64,000 bases of DNA from Macrocystis pyrifera (taxonomy: Eukaryota; Sar; Phaeophyceae; Laminariales; Laminariaceae). Position numbers and translations under genes: made by a program. The stretch lies in assembly GCA_031763025.1 (NCBI GenBank), contig JASSKH010000021.1:11820276-11884275 (forward strand), read 5' to 3'. Shown here in pieces: positions 22,261 through 33,317 of this stretch. The notes below the pieces were generated by a model. That model had not been told where the DNA came from, made no database searches, and saw only the letters and a list, made by a program, of their open reading frames with translations. How positions within the stretch are numbered: the stretch's first letter is position 1; every line of letters begins with the position of its first letter.

Positions 22261-23954
22261 TAGTACGAGTTTATGTGTGTACGAACAACTGTTTACCTGG
22301 TATATCATACGTACTGTAGGGTGTGATCTCATGCCGCAGCAGAGAGAGGCCTCATTGATCCCAAACTATATACGAATTAACGTACGACGCGATGTTACAA
22401 CAGTATACTAGGATAATATGAAGCATATATCCAGCGCGCACCTCGTGTATTTCTGCTCGCGCGGATGAACTTCCTTAAAACAGTGCCCGCACAGCAATAG
22501 AGCGTTTCCAAGCACAACAGTATCACGGCGCATCAACCGAGCAGGTCCCTGCTTTAGGGTGGAGGGTTAGCGTTAGGTTACGGGTCAGGGTAGTGGCAGC
22601 GGTTGGCCGAAGCCGAAAACCGGCTCACCCTCGCTAAAAAACTACCCCTCGCAGGCTCGTGACAAAAACCGTACCTGGAACGGTGCTCATCGTTTGGAAG
22701 CGGGCACATCTGACGAAGTTCGCCCGCGCGGGCAGGTTTACGCCAGCTGGCTACGATTACGAAGCCTGCGAGATTCGAGTTCACCGCACGGCCCCCTGCG
22801 TTGTGCGATTGTATACCCTTACTTGTTGTGCGGTCGTATTGCCCCATCTACCTGTCTTCAGCGGCGGAGAACTTGCACGTACATGCAAGGCTATCATTTT
22901 TGCAAGTATACTTTTACCTCCTGGTACCCCGTTGCCGTTGGTACTTTGACCCCACAGTAGGCCCACCTGGCACCCTAATCCCATTTGGTGCGATCAATTT
23001 TTTATAATAGGCCGTACATATATATCTACAACAAACCACTACTGCTATACGTACAACCGCGTTGGTTTTTCATCCATTTGGAATCTAAATAGCCTGGCGC
23101 GCATGGGAAAAGTCTCCACCGCTGACCTGCCTTTATTATATGATGCAACATCCGGAGCATCGGCACAACTTCGGTTCGTACTCACGGCACAGGTTTTGCA
23201 GGGTTTACAGTCGTCCTGCACTACATATTGCTTTGTACCAAATGGACATTTTTCCGGAATATTTTATTTTTCTCGTCCGGCCGCGGGTCTTCTCTCGCAC
23301 TCTAGGGTGCGTGGCACACAGGGAGCCCGCGTGTACACGACGTCGTAAATGCGAGCCCCGGTCGAGGTCCGTGGCGCGTGCTCTGGGCCTCCGAAGTCGA
23401 GAATTTTGGCTAATAACTACGGGGACTCATTCCGACCTGCTAGAGCCAAGCAGGACAACGGAGATCCCACACGTTTAAATATTTTGTCTGCTGCTGGCTG
23501 CTCCTGCTGCATCACGCCCCTTGAGCTCTCTACGGAGGTAGCCACAGCACAGCAACAGTCGTTCATCAAGCTCTCCCCGCTGTAGCGGCCACGGATGGAG
23601 CATTTTTTTCTTGCGTGGGCCGTGATTCCTGTCGACCTAGGAAGTAGGAACGAACAAATACATAAATACATAATCTCGAGAAAGTGCAACTATTAATAGA
23701 TTGATTGAATGCTGCGCAGAGGGAGGGGCAGGACGACGATTCGTACGAACTTTTCCCGTATTTCAAAAGCAACGCCCAGCCACGGTGCGCACTACAACAG
23801 CAGCAGCAGTACAACAAACAGCAGTGTTCGTATATTATGTGTGTGTAGTGTTCACCAGGTCGAGCAACTGAGTGATCGTGGTCTCGTGTTCTTTTTTTCG
23901 GTGCAATGGGAAACCTACCCGGTCGTGGCGAACAGTCAATTTCCTCTGCTGAGT
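22261..23954. other. No gene recognised
   Basis: Overlapping short frames on both strands. Near 22750 a GCCTGCGAGATTCGAG motif recurs in reverse at 29020-29045. GGGTTAGCGTTAGG at 22562-22576 is only loosely telomere-like. Confidence 0.45.
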
Positions 23955-24166
23955 TTTTTCTGCGTTGAAAATCTCAATAAATTTGAAATCGCTCGTTTTT
24001 ATATCAACCTCACTACGAAAGCAGCAGCAGATACGGCAGCATCAGTACACGTCTGTCGAGCTGTCGAGCGTCATACATGTTTCACCTGAGCCCTTTGACG
24101 TACACCACACACCTCACACCGAGCAGGTACGTGAAAACGAAACTGGCTCCCTCGGTCCGTCTACCT
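23955..24166 (-). repeat. Dispersed repeat R1, copy 3
   Basis: Reverse complement relative to the copies at 15.4 and 16.0 kb; shares the GGACCGAGGGAGCCAG-type start, the triplet cluster (CAGCAGCAG here) and TTGAAAATCTCAATAAA-type end. Confidence 0.7.
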
Positions 24167-24374
24167 CTGCATGCTGCTTCTTCTACCTGGCCAATAGAAG
24201 CAGTAGTAGATAGATGCCCTCAACCGTATATAATACGCAGCCTGTACATTTTACAAAGTCATCAATCGGTATAGTCGTAGTAGTATAGTATCAGGTAGTT
24301 TGTGGCGTACATGCTGGTTCTACCTTTACTACAATACATCTCATGTGCGTCGTAGTAGTTGTAGTGGTGTATAA

Positions 24375-24691
24375 GCGTCCCTGGTGGCTTGGTAGGTGGT
24401 CCGCTAGCCTATCAAGATCAATTTCGTGAGTTCGAGTCTCACCGAGTGCATGCTCGTAGGGGCTTTTTCTTGCATAAAATTGATTAGCGGAAAGCGCGAG
24501 AGCGTGAGTTAGCTGTACATTCGATGAAAATCGACGAGCATTGGGAATGCTGAACCCTATGCGCGATAAAAACTGAAGGCACGTACGGGGGGGGAGAAGG
24601 GACGACACCTGTGACCATGGCTTGTCCAGAAGATGGTCGAGGGTAAAACCTCCTACGAGTGGGCTGGAAAGTAAAAGTGATGATGAAAAAA
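24375..24691 (+). mobile_element. tRNA-derived SINE, copy 2
   Basis: Head GCGTCCCTGGTGGCTTGG has the A-box TGGCTTGGTAGG and B-box GAGTTCGAGTCTC at tRNA spacing. A body of about 250 bp follows, including CGATGAAAATCGACGAGC and GTGACCATGGCTTGTCC, ending AGTGATGATGAAAAAA then an AT run. Total length is about 317 bp with no coding capacity. The two boxes indicate RNA polymerase III transcription; mobilisation would need a LINE. Confidence 0.88.
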
Positions 24692-24867
24692 TATATATAT
24701 ATATATTACCAGTAACAGTACAGTAGTCATGCCCCCAACTCATGGTACCGCATGCATGCTACGTCGCCGTTGTATCGAAGTTTTAGTATTTTGGGAACAG
24801 CAGTTACTAGTAGTATTAGGTATTGTAGCGTAATATGTTTTCATGCTGCTTCTACCTGTACTGCATC

Positions 24868-25206
24868 TTTTTTTTTTTTTTTTTTTTTTTTTTTCATCAC
24901 TTTTACTTTCCAGCTCACTCGTAGGAGGTTTTGCCCTCGACGATCTTCTAGACAAAAGCCGTGGTCACAGGTGTCGTCCTTTCTCCCCCCCCCGGTACGT
25001 GCCTTTAGTTTTTATCGCGCATAGGGTTCAGCATTGTCACTGCTCGTCGATTTTCATCGAATGTACAGCTAACTCACGCTCTCGCGCTTTCCGCTAATCA
25101 ATTTTATGCAAGAAACAGCCCCTACGAGCATGCACTCGGTGAGACTCGAACTCACGAAATTGATCTTGATAGGCTCGCGGACCACCTACCAAGCCACCGG
25201 GGACGC
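24868..25206 (-). mobile_element. tRNA-derived SINE, copy 3, with A tail
   Basis: Reverse orientation: a 27-base T run (the A tail) at 24868-24894, then the body, then the tRNA head ending at 25206. The B box reads GAGTTCGAGTCTC on the minus strand, identical to copy 2. The long pure tail suggests this is the youngest copy. Confidence 0.9.
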
Positions 25207-25660
25207 CGGCCTATGGTCTACGTATTACTGGTGGTGGTGTATATACCTGATATAATACTAACAGCAGTGTTACATATAACACTCATGCCCCGATCCATGG
25301 TACCCGCGTGGTCATTTGACCTCTCTGAGGTTGTCTGTATATAGTATGAGCGTATGGTCAGCAGTAGTACTTAGTAGTAGTATAGTTAGTAGTCGTAGTA
25401 GTAGTATAGTAGTAAAGTGTACCAGGCAGTATTTTGTAGAGTGTATGCTGCTTCTACCTGTACTACCTCTGCGCAGTAGTGTATAGTGACGGTATATATA
25501 ACATAGTAGTCAACCCATGGCACATGCTACCGCGTGCATGCAGTAGTGTTGTAGTATCCACCACAGAAAGAGTAGTACTTAGTTCCTGCCGACTACTATG
25601 AGTATTATTTATCACTCTTTCCTTCAAGCAACACGCTAACCCATGGCTCCCGTTTCCGCC

Positions 25661-26733
25661 AAGAACATATATATATTAATAGCTATCCGGGTGTTTCCTG
25701 TGACTCCCTTTTCGCCCTGCGACGCCCCCGGGATGTCACGTTACCCACATCCCGAAGGAGAACCTTGTACTACTGCAGTACAAAACCACTATTTGTAGCC
25801 AGGGTTTACGACCAAGAATAGTTGTGCAGTGGATTCGAACCTCGCATAGAAAGTAAGCCACCCTATTGGGCCGAAACAGTGCCGACTCGCGGGTAAAAAC
25901 TATTTTGAGATTAGTTTTTTTAATCACGGGAGGAAGTTTTGTGCGTTGGGGGGATACCTTACAACCCTGGTGATGAAGCACATATATATTTTTGATTTTC
26001 GCTGTATTTATCCCACGGAAAGTACGGATGGCGGGTGGTGCACACGAGAACAACATAGATAGGGAACATTTTTAACGTTCAGCATACCCACCCAGACACT
26101 ACACGGGGATGGTATTAACCCCTTCAGCACTGCAAAGTCCCGTTTTGGGGACAAACCACTTGGGATTAGACTGTAGTCCTAAAAGTTGATGTTGCAAGCT
26201 GGGCGGCTGTACCTTTATATACTTGCTTGCAGTCAATTATCAGGAGGAGGTGATACCGGTATTCATTTCGCATGCCCTCACTTGTTCTCAAAGAGCCCGG
26301 GGAAGGACCTCGCTGCTCTTGTGCCTAGATCGCCAAGCTCTGCTGTCGGAGCGTGAAGCTCAAAGGAAAGTAGGGTCGTTGAGGATGGGCGAAGACAACG
26401 CGATCGCGGCTCCACTCGTAGCATGAATCGTATCCGCAGGCGCAGTCGGGGGTAGCAGGGAGTACCGGAAACACAAGTGTGGCTCTAAAGAACGTTGTGA
26501 GGGACCAACCGCGCCAGCTCTATCCCTCTTCCGTGTTGTCGTCCATGTGGCTCATGCGATGTCCTCGCGCAACTTTTTGCTGATGTTGTGTGAACGCCGG
26601 GGGATGAATTTGTTGCCGTTGCTTAGAAACCCCCTGCCATCACAGGAGAATATTACGATATTATCTAAACAGCCCCTGTGACAAACTCGGCCATTTTGGT
26701 CACGTTTTGTATATTATATAAAAAAATCACACC
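25661..26733. other. No gene recognised
   Basis: A minus-strand GAGGTTCGAATCC near 25835 looks like a pol III B box but has no tRNA fold around it. Frames are short on both strands. Confidence 0.45.
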
Positions 26734-27307
26734 TTGGACAATTACTATTACAATAGTGTATTGTGTATACAATTGATTCAGGAGGATGTGTGTTAATTGG
26801 ATTTGTCTTGACAATTGTTTTTGGTGACTGTCTATTAATTGAAATTGTCAATACAATTGATTTCGGCGATTGCCCATTAATAGAAATTGGCCAGGCAATT
26901 GTTTTCGGCGATTGCCTATGAATTGGAATTGTCCAGGCAATTGATTTCGAATACCATCTACTAGTTGGAATTGTGTGGGGCAATAGGTTTCGTGTGTTCT
27001 CTATGAATTGGAGTTGTCCAAACAATTGGTTGTGGAGACTGCCAACTAATTGGAATTATTCAGTAAATTGATTTCGAGTGCTATCCAATAATTGGAATTG
27101 TCCAGACTATTGATTTCGGGTGTTGTCCACTAACTGAAATTGTTCAGACATTTGATTTCGGGAGCTGTCTATTAATTGGATTTGTCTGAACATTTGATTT
27201 CGGCTGCTGCTATTAACTGAAATTGTCCGCACAATTGATTTCGGGTGCTGTCAATTAAATGGAATTGTCCAAACGGATCTGTCCGCACAATTCATTTCAG
27301 ATGCCGC
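26734..27307 (+). repeat. 42-bp quasi-repeat array, block 1
   Basis: About thirteen units of 41-43 bp. The loose consensus is AATTGTCCRNACAATTGATT, then TCGGNNNCTGTCTATTAATTGG. The core AATTGTCCGGACAATT is self-complementary, so each unit could fold. Units differ from one another at many sites, so the array is old. Because 42 is 14 codons, the minus strand stays open from 26714 to 27025 and reads a 14-residue motif like SIVxTIPINxQSPK. Whether it is translated is unknown. Confidence 0.85.
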
Positions 27308-27571
27308 GCAAGAAATCAATTGCTCGATAAATGTCATGGCCGTGTACCTACAGTTAGTAGTTACTGTATTATGATAGACATTCCCCATTGAATTGATACT
27401 ACTCGTAATATGGCACAATAAAGGACCTTGCAAATGATTGCGTATTGAGGGAAGTTCCCGATCCTGTTGTAGAGGTAATAATACTAGCATGGTGGTACTG
27501 TTGTGTACTGACTGACGAAATCAAATGCAGTTCTACAAGTAGCTGCCAGCTTTCAAATAACAGAGCCCTCA

Positions 27572-27975
27572 TAAACTCGATAGTCGTGACAATTCCAATT
27601 TGTAGATCACTTCTGAATCCCGTTGTCCGGACAATTACAATTAATAGACGGTATCTTAAAGCAGTTGCCCCGACAAGTCCAATTCATGTAAATCACCTGA
27701 TATCAATCGTTCAAGCAATTCCAATTAATGGACAGTCTCTGAAATCGATTGTCAGGGCAACTTCAATTGAAAGAGAGTCTCCAAAATTATTTGTCTGGAC
27801 AATTCCAAATGTTAAACAGTGCCCGATATCAATTGTCCGAATATATCAAATTGTTAGACAGTATCCAAGATCAATTGTCTAAACAATTTCAATTGCTAGA
27901 CAGTCTATGACATCACTTGCCTGGACAATTCCAATGAATAGACAACTTCGTGACTCTGCTGTAGGGGCAATAGTC
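27572..27975 (-). repeat. 42-bp quasi-repeat array, block 2 (inverted)
   Basis: The same unit in opposite orientation (CAATTCCAATTAATGGACAG, then CAATTGTC or close variants), about nine units. The plus strand is open here from 27445 to 27882 and reads the same peptide motif as block 1 because the repeat is flipped. About 265 bp of unrelated sequence separates it from block 1. Confidence 0.85.
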
Positions 27976-28157
27976 TATTGATAGGTCTATTGTCCCAGGC
28001 ATAAGCAGACAAGGGCGGGACACCTCAGCGTTAGTTTTGTATTTTATCTCCGCAGGTAGGAAGTTTTGATACCACTTGGCCCATGTGCTCAGATGTAAAT
28101 CATTAAAAAAAGTTTTCACGAAACAAAGTGATCCGTATGCACTGTTGTTTTGAAATG

Positions 28158-28720
28158 TACGGGCAGTTAATTTAGGAGACTGCCCACCAATGATGACATT
28201 GTCTGAAGTAGTTTTGGAGATTTCGTATTAGTCGAAATTGTCGGGATAGTTGATTTTATATACTGTCGATCAATTGGAATTGCCCGGGCAATTGCTTTAG
28301 AAAGCAGTCTGCTGATTGAAATTGTTCGGACAGTTGATTATGGAGACTGCGTATAAATTGGAATTGTCGGGCCAATTGATCTGGGAGATAATCTGTTAAT
28401 TGGAGTTGTCGGGACAAATACTTTTGGCGTCAGTCTACTAATTGAAATTGTCCGGACAACTATTTCGGGGGGCCGACTATCAAATGGAATTGTCGAGACA
28501 ATTGATTCAGGAGCCAGTCTGTCAATTGGAATTGGCCGGACAATTTATTTTGGAGAAGGTCCATTAATTGGAATTGTCCGGACCATTGATTACGGAGACT
28601 ACGTATAAAGTGAAATTGTCTGGACAATAGGGCCAGGTAGGGGTCACTTAATAGAAATTGTCTGGACAATAGAGCTCGACGCCTTTTAATTAACTGATTT
28701 AGGGACCACAATAGACAGTC
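28158..28720 (+). repeat. 42-bp quasi-repeat array, block 3
   Basis: Same orientation as block 1, about twelve units, many with GGAATTGTCCGGACAATT-type cores. A minus-strand frame (28460-28711) is open in a different phase, reading a motif like LLNQLSGQFQLTD. Confidence 0.85.
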
Positions 28721-29386
28721 AATTGCAATAGGAAGCTATTAATAGACTATTTGACTATTGTCTGTTGTCCAGGGTGTGATTTTTATTTATCACCAGGGGT
28801 GGTTTTCTGCGGTAGGGCAGTGTTTGCTGTAAGACCCAAAGCAGTTGTGGTAGCTTTGAGTACTACACAGTATACCTACACAACCAACGACAGTTATAAT
28901 GCCGTATGCCGCGAATTCGAATCTCGCTCATCTACATGTACGTACGACGTATGATAATAATGGGGTTGTGGGCACCGTAGTGCTATACTTGTTTATATAT
29001 AGCCAACGAAAGTCTTGCCGTGACTTCGAATCTCGCAGGCTTCGGCGTCACAGCAATTCGCATTCAAATGCATTCCACATGTATGTGCGCCATATTCAGC
29101 GTGCCCGCTGCGTATGATATGAACGACCGTTGTGATACTGTAGTGTACCCTTGTACCGTATAACAAACAACACCTACTCGGACGAATTTCCCAGGTGATT
29201 CGCTCGACAAAGGGGAAGGTGCGGACACCGGAAGATGTGGCTATCATTTGGAGGCACCTTGGACCAACATTGCCCCGAGAAAACCTTGCCGAAGTAAAAT
29301 TATTTTTAAAGCGGCGAGATTCCGAGTCCTCGAATTAAAAACATTAAACCCGAACGATACCGTTTCCAGGCTTTCTCCTCGCTTCC
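28721..29386. other. No gene recognised
   Basis: Intergenic sequence between the repeat array and the first exon-like stretch. GAATTCGAATCTCGC at 28914 and CTTCGAATCTCGC at 29024 are similar short strings. Confidence 0.45.
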
Positions 29387-29779
29387 ATGTCATCAGTCAC
29401 TACGCCAACAACGAGTACAACATTCAGCCTCGGTCCATCTCAGCTCTCCACCGTCCAGCCCAGTGGGCCCAGTGAAGTCGTCGCCCCTACGACGCATACT
29501 CGCGTCGTAAATTTCTTCACGCGCGGCGTCGTGTTGCGCCTAATTGAGAGTGAGTCCGTAGTTGTGGTAATCAACGGCTACGCCGTTCAGGATTACCTCC
29601 GCAGCAATTTGACAGTAAAGTACTGTAGGGTTCCCCCGGACAGCGTCAGGAAGCTCATTCCTTCGCACTCGTGGGTGGTCCAAGGGTCATCCCCGACCAC
29701 CGCCATAAAAATTGCATAGGAGATCAAGGCTGCCGCCTCGCTCGCGGTCGACTCGGATGGCCGTCAGCCAGAGGTGAAG
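29387..29779 (+). CDS. Unrecognised gene 1, exon 1
   Basis: Starts at an ATG followed by a Ser/Thr/Pro-rich stretch (MSSVTTPTTSTTFSLGPSQL). It then becomes more ordered: RVVNFFTRGVVLRLIESESV and VVVINGYAVQDYLRSNLTV. The frame meets TAG at 29717-29719, yet the next 20 codons remain coding-like (EIKAAASLAVDSDGRQPEVK) and end exactly before a GT donor (GTACGA at 29780) in phase 0. The next exon candidate begins in phase 0. So either TAG is a late mutation in a pseudogene, or the protein ends here and the following match is fortuitous, or TAG is read through. No domain recognised. Confidence 0.45.
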
Positions 29780-30283
29780 GTACGATGTTGCAACACTGCC
29801 GGCGTCTCGGGGTTTTCGATTAATTACCATAGCTGCGTCTTCGGCGTCTCGTGTTGTCTGTCTGCTTGTATGTGCGCACTTATCTTCCGCGGCATTTTTC
29901 TGGGTGCGACACGCGCTACGAACCACGTCTTAATTGTCATCGGTCTCCTTCCATGTGCGCGCTAGTTTTCCACGTCATTTTGTTAATTGTCCTTTTCATA
30001 GCATGCGCTGATTGTCCTGTTGTGTTTCGCCCTGCTTGCGAAGCCTCCGCGGGGCTTGACCGCCGCCTCCCAGTCTCGCGTTTTCGGCGTTTCGTGTGTT
30101 TCTCCTTTTTGTATGTGTGCACTTACGACACGCGCGACCACGTTATGCGCTGCGATATTTTGCCGTGTGACACGCGCGACCACGTCTTACTTATCGTTAA
30201 TTTACCGTTGTGTCTGCAGCAGTCAAGTAACGAATGGCTTTGTATCCCACTGCTGTTCGTCTCAATGTTCTTCTCCCCGACAG

Positions 30284-30394
30284 ATATCTCGAGTGCGCCT
30301 TAACACTTTGCAGCGCAAGAACTTGGACAGTTATGGCGTCATCCCCCCCGACGATGGAGACCAACTCAACGAGGTCCTCCTCGACCTGTCCTGA
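30284..30394 (+). CDS. Unrecognised gene 1, exon 2 (ends TGA)
   Basis: Follows a pyrimidine-rich acceptor (TTCTTCTCCCCGACAG). Phase 0 matches the donor at 29780, giving an intron of about 500 bp. The peptide ISRVRLNTLQRKNLDSYGVI continues into an acidic segment ending DLS and TGA. The intron contains an internal duplication (a GGCGTCTCGTG...TATGTGCGCACTTA pattern near 29840 and again near 30085). Confidence 0.4.
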   Translation: MSRVRLNTLQRKNLDSYGVIPPDDGDQLNEVLLDLS

Positions 30395-31210
30395 TTCGTC
30401 GGTAAGGACCTCTTCATCACAGATGATCGTCAAGACGCGAGCACAAACATCTCCAAGGAAATAATATCTTCCTCTTGTACTTTTTATACCGCTGTCTGCC
30501 GCATGTACTATTGATAAATGCTTCTGCTATTAATAGTGCTGCTTGCTGTTTTTTTATGGTGCTGGGTTGTATGTTTGTACTTGTACCGTAGGTAGCATGT
30601 GACGTGCGACCGAGCGTATGGTATCATACGAGTACTCGTAACTGTAGTAGTAAACGAGTACTCGTACTACTGTAGTAGTACTGCTGCTGCTGTACAAACG
30701 ATGTTGCTGCTGTGCGAACGAGTACTACTTTCATATAGGCCTACGAGGGAAAACGGTCAAGGAGCTAGATGAGAGCGAGATGTGGAGACAGTCTTCGAAG
30801 CATTTCGGCCAGCTTTCCTTCATCTCGTGTTGCTTCCGAGTGTGGGCAATTGGTGGGATACTGCTTTAGCTTTTGCCTGAGCGATTTTTGTTTCCTGTTG
30901 CTCAGTGTTTGCTTTCCCTTTGCTCCACGATAACTAGATTTTAATGCCGCTCTTGGCGGCACGACCACTCTGTCGCATTAATGGCCTGGATTTGCCTATG
31001 ATACTTACTACACAATACATGCTCTGTCATTGCGGGTATCCGCGAAGCCGCAACAAAAACATTACTTCCCCTTGTGCTCTTCCACCTCTCTTTACCTGGT
31101 ATTATTGCAGGTCAATGCACCACCTTTTAAGTGCCTCATACATATTTCCGCTTGGTCGCTTACGCGTCGCCGCCGCTTGTCTCTTCGCGCAGCCCTCTCG
31201 GCAATAGCAG

Positions 31211-31396
31211 ATGAACCAAGCCGCGAGAGTTACTTTTTCTGCCGGGTGTCTTCGCCTCTTCGATGAGGAGGCGATGGGCCCTAGCGGCGACCCTGTGGAG
31301 GCTGAAGCAATGTCGGACGGCGACGAGTACGACGCGACTTTTGTCGACAACCACCCTGTGGAAGAACTGCCGACCTACAGCGATGCTGAGATGGAC
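31211..31396 (+). CDS. Unrecognised gene 2, exon 1
   Basis: ATG start after a possible acceptor (CGGCAATAGCAG). It encodes 62 residues, the last 45 strongly acidic (EEAMGPSGDPVEAEAMSDGD). It ends at a canonical donor, GAC|GTAAGT, in phase 0. It resembles the disordered N-terminus of a nuclear or regulatory protein, but no family is recognised. Confidence 0.5.
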
Positions 31397-31772
31397 GTAA
31401 GTGCAACAAGTTTCGAATGGTTTGAAGTTTTGATCTCTTGTATTTTGTCTTCTGTCTTCATTGAATTGTGCTGAAAGACTGTTTCCACGAGAGTAAAAAT
31501 AGTGCGCGGCTCTTTTTTTTCTCAGTTTGGGTGAGTACTCCTTCGCTTCGACCGCTCAAAACTGAGAGGTCTCTATGTGTGTTGCGTGTGATGCCAGTAT
31601 TTATTTTCTCAGTTTGCCCAATTTATGCTACTGCGTTACTCCTTTGTACCACCTTATATCATAGTTGGTCGTTTGCTCACACGTCCATGTTGTATTCATT
31701 AGCCCTGTTTGCTCAGTTTATATCTACTACGTTGCTCCTTCGTACTATCGTGTTTGCTCGTACTGTTCACAG

Positions 31773-32153
31773 GTCGATGTTGGAGCTCCGGTGATCTCGT
31801 CAGCGGCCGTAGCATCCGTTTCTGCCTCCTCTCCGCAGGGTCTTCAAGCTTCCGCCTCTTCAAATTCGCCCTCTCCAGTAGCTGTCCCAGCCGTCGCCGA
31901 TGCTCAAGCGACTGTCGGTGCCGCCACTACCGATGCTCAACCTGGATCCGTGACGGATGCCGAAGTCGCCTACGGACCTGACCGTCGCATTAGCGGCGAC
32001 GGCCTACTCAGCGTGGAGTGGCCAAGATCGCCAAACGGCACTGGAAAATCCGGCTTTATCGACGATGAAGCCGGGATGCGTTACGCCTTTAGCTTCACCC
32101 TCACCTGCCTCAGCGGCCAACCGACGTCTCCTTCCAGTGTTTCTAGAAGCTAG
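31773..32153 (+). CDS. Unrecognised gene 2, exon 2
   Basis: Acceptor TACTGTTCACAG leads in phase 0 from the preceding exon. The peptide is low-complexity Ala/Ser/Val/Pro (VDVGAPVISSAAVASVSASS), then SGDGLLSVEWPRSPNGTGKS. The frame closes with TAG at 32151. A donor inside the last third (for example ATGC|GTTACG near 32072) may be the true exon end, because the next coding-like stretch is in a different frame. Confidence 0.45.
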   Translation, partial: VDVGAPVISSAAVASVSASSPQGLQASASSNSPSPVAVPAVADAQATVGAATTDAQPGSVTDAEVAYGPDRRISGDGLLSVEWPRSPNGTGKSGFIDDEAGMRYAFSFTLTCLSGQPTSPSSVSRS

Positions 32154-32391
32154 GGCAATTTCGGCATGCCTTTTGCCACCGTGCCGCTATTGGGTTGGAA
32201 CGCAGCGGTGTTCGTCGCGTTCTCCATGTCCAAACGGTGTTGGAGATAGGTCTGGACTACCGCGGCGAGACCACCAAGAAGGCGTCCTCTCTCAGGGAGA
32301 AGATTCGGAAGCTTTGCGGCCTCGTGGGGGCCAACATCACGATCAAGGAGCTCGCGCCTACCCAGACTTTCGCTACTGAGGCTCTTCTCTT
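32147..32391 (+). CDS. Unrecognised gene 2, exon 3 (edges uncertain)
   Basis: A well-ordered, helix-prone stretch: FRHAFCHRAAIGLERSG, then VLHVQTVLEIGLDYRGETTK and KASSLREKIRKLCGLVGANI. The frame is preceded by TAG at 32144, which could be part of an acceptor (TTTCTAG). No strong donor ends it; a weak GTTTTT at 32392 is the best choice. Codon use looks coding, but the boundaries are guesses. Confidence 0.4.
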
Positions 32392-32439
32392 GTTTTTTTT
32401 CCTCAATGTTTACCTGCCCACACTTTCGCCTCTCCTTGT

Positions 32440-32800
32440 TTTGCTTTCGCGCTTGCCGGCCTCATCTATCTCTTTGCGAAGTCAGTTCGTGCTATCTTGC
32501 TGATTATTTCCTCGTTTAATTTCGTTGTTTTTTTCGTTGTCCCTATTGAGCATCGCACCTGTCTTGTTTTTTTCTATACCCTCTCGTGATGATCGGCTAC
32601 TGCCACATAGAGTCATGTTTGCCTCTCGTGCTGTTCTTTCGCACTTGCCGATCTCATCCTGCTCCTAGCGAAATCATGTCGTGGCATTATCCGTGATCCT
32701 CTTGTCATTTATTTTCCCTGTTTTTCGTTCTCCCTATTGTGCTTCGCACCCCTCCTTTGTTTTGTTTTCTCTATCCTCTCGTAGTCATGACCGGCTTCTT
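32440..32800 (+). repeat. Duplicated intron-exon junction
   Basis: Two copies, about 200 bp apart, of a segment with TTTCGCRCTTGCCGRYCTCATC, CCCTATTG, GCATCGCACC or variants, and an intron end TATMCCCTCTCG. The second copy ends in the acceptor of exon 4 (CTCTCGTAGTCATGACCGGC); the first ends CTCTCGTGATGATCGGC, where the AG is lost. Confidence 0.7.
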
Positions 32801-32899
32801 CCAAAAGGACTCCGACCGAGTGTAGTACGCCTTTGATTCTGTGGGCGTTTCGCCGGAATTCGTCCGCGACGCCCGCGAGAACTACAAGCGCACGGCCAG
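32785..32899 (+). CDS. Unrecognised gene 2, exon 4, with in-frame TAG
   Basis: Acceptor CTATCCTCTCGTAG, then a frame MTGFFQKDSDRV, TAG (32823-32825), YAFDSVGVSPEFVRDARENY, ending CAG|GTGAGA in phase 2. The stop sits in the middle of an exon whose two splice sites are both good, so it does not look like a natural end. A degenerate second copy of this exon start and its upstream intron lies about 200 bp upstream. Confidence 0.45.
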
Positions 32900-33052
32900 G
32901 TGAGACTTCACCAGCGGTCCAATGAGAATTTGAGACTTGATCAACAGTTTGATTTGCAAGTTTTGTGCAACATGATCAACGCTTACTTTCATGTTATGAA
33001 ACTGTTGAATATTTCCCTGTCCTTGCTGTTGTCTTCTACCTGTTGATTTCAG

Positions 33053-33317
33053 CGGGTGCGTCAAGGACGAGGCAAGGATTGAGGTCACCAAGAAGGCTTT
33101 CTGGGGCATCTGTCACAACAAAGTCAAGAAGGAGTTCTACTCTCCCTACATGTCTCCCGTCCAAGTCCTCAAATTCTGCATCAACAGCTGCGAATACATC
33201 CCGCACTTCTCCTGGGTCTCGCCCACTAACGCTCAAGGCATCCCCATCGAGAAAGCCAGTTCGCTGTGGACGTCCTACGTCTCCCCGGAGGAGGTTCAAC
33301 GCGAAGACATCTAGAAC
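33053..33317 (+). CDS. Unrecognised gene 2, exon 5, with in-frame TAG
   Basis: Acceptor GTTGATTTCAG joins the previous exon in matching phase. It encodes about 88 residues with a mixed, ordered composition (EARIEVTKKAFWGICHNKVK, then SPVQVLKFCINSCEYIPHFS). The reading meets TAG at 33312-33314, one codon before the canonical donor AAC|GTGAGT at 33318. The next exon candidate starts in the same phase. No family is recognised. Confidence 0.5.

Larger units (their letters stand above)
24167..25660. repeat. Series of degenerate repeats hosting two SINEs
   Basis: ATGCTGCTTCTACCTGTACT or close variants recur at about 24172, 24310, 24842 and 25444. CCCATGGTACCGCGTGCATGC-type strings recur at about 24740, 25298, 25515 and 25640. 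The unit starting at 25444 is free of SINE; the units at 24310 and 24842 each carry one SINE at a similar point in opposite orientations. Confidence 0.65.

Noticed and set aside
22562..22600. Second interstitial telomere tract
   Set aside because: Only loosely similar (GGGTTAGCGTTAGGTTACGGG); no run of exact units.
25820..25900. tRNA gene on the minus strand
   Set aside because: A good B-box string (GAGGTTCGAATCC) is present, but no acceptor or anticodon stem can be paired.
26734..28720. CRISPR array
   Set aside because: Units are contiguous and diverged throughout, with no identical repeats separated by unique spacers and no cas genes; the context is eukaryotic.
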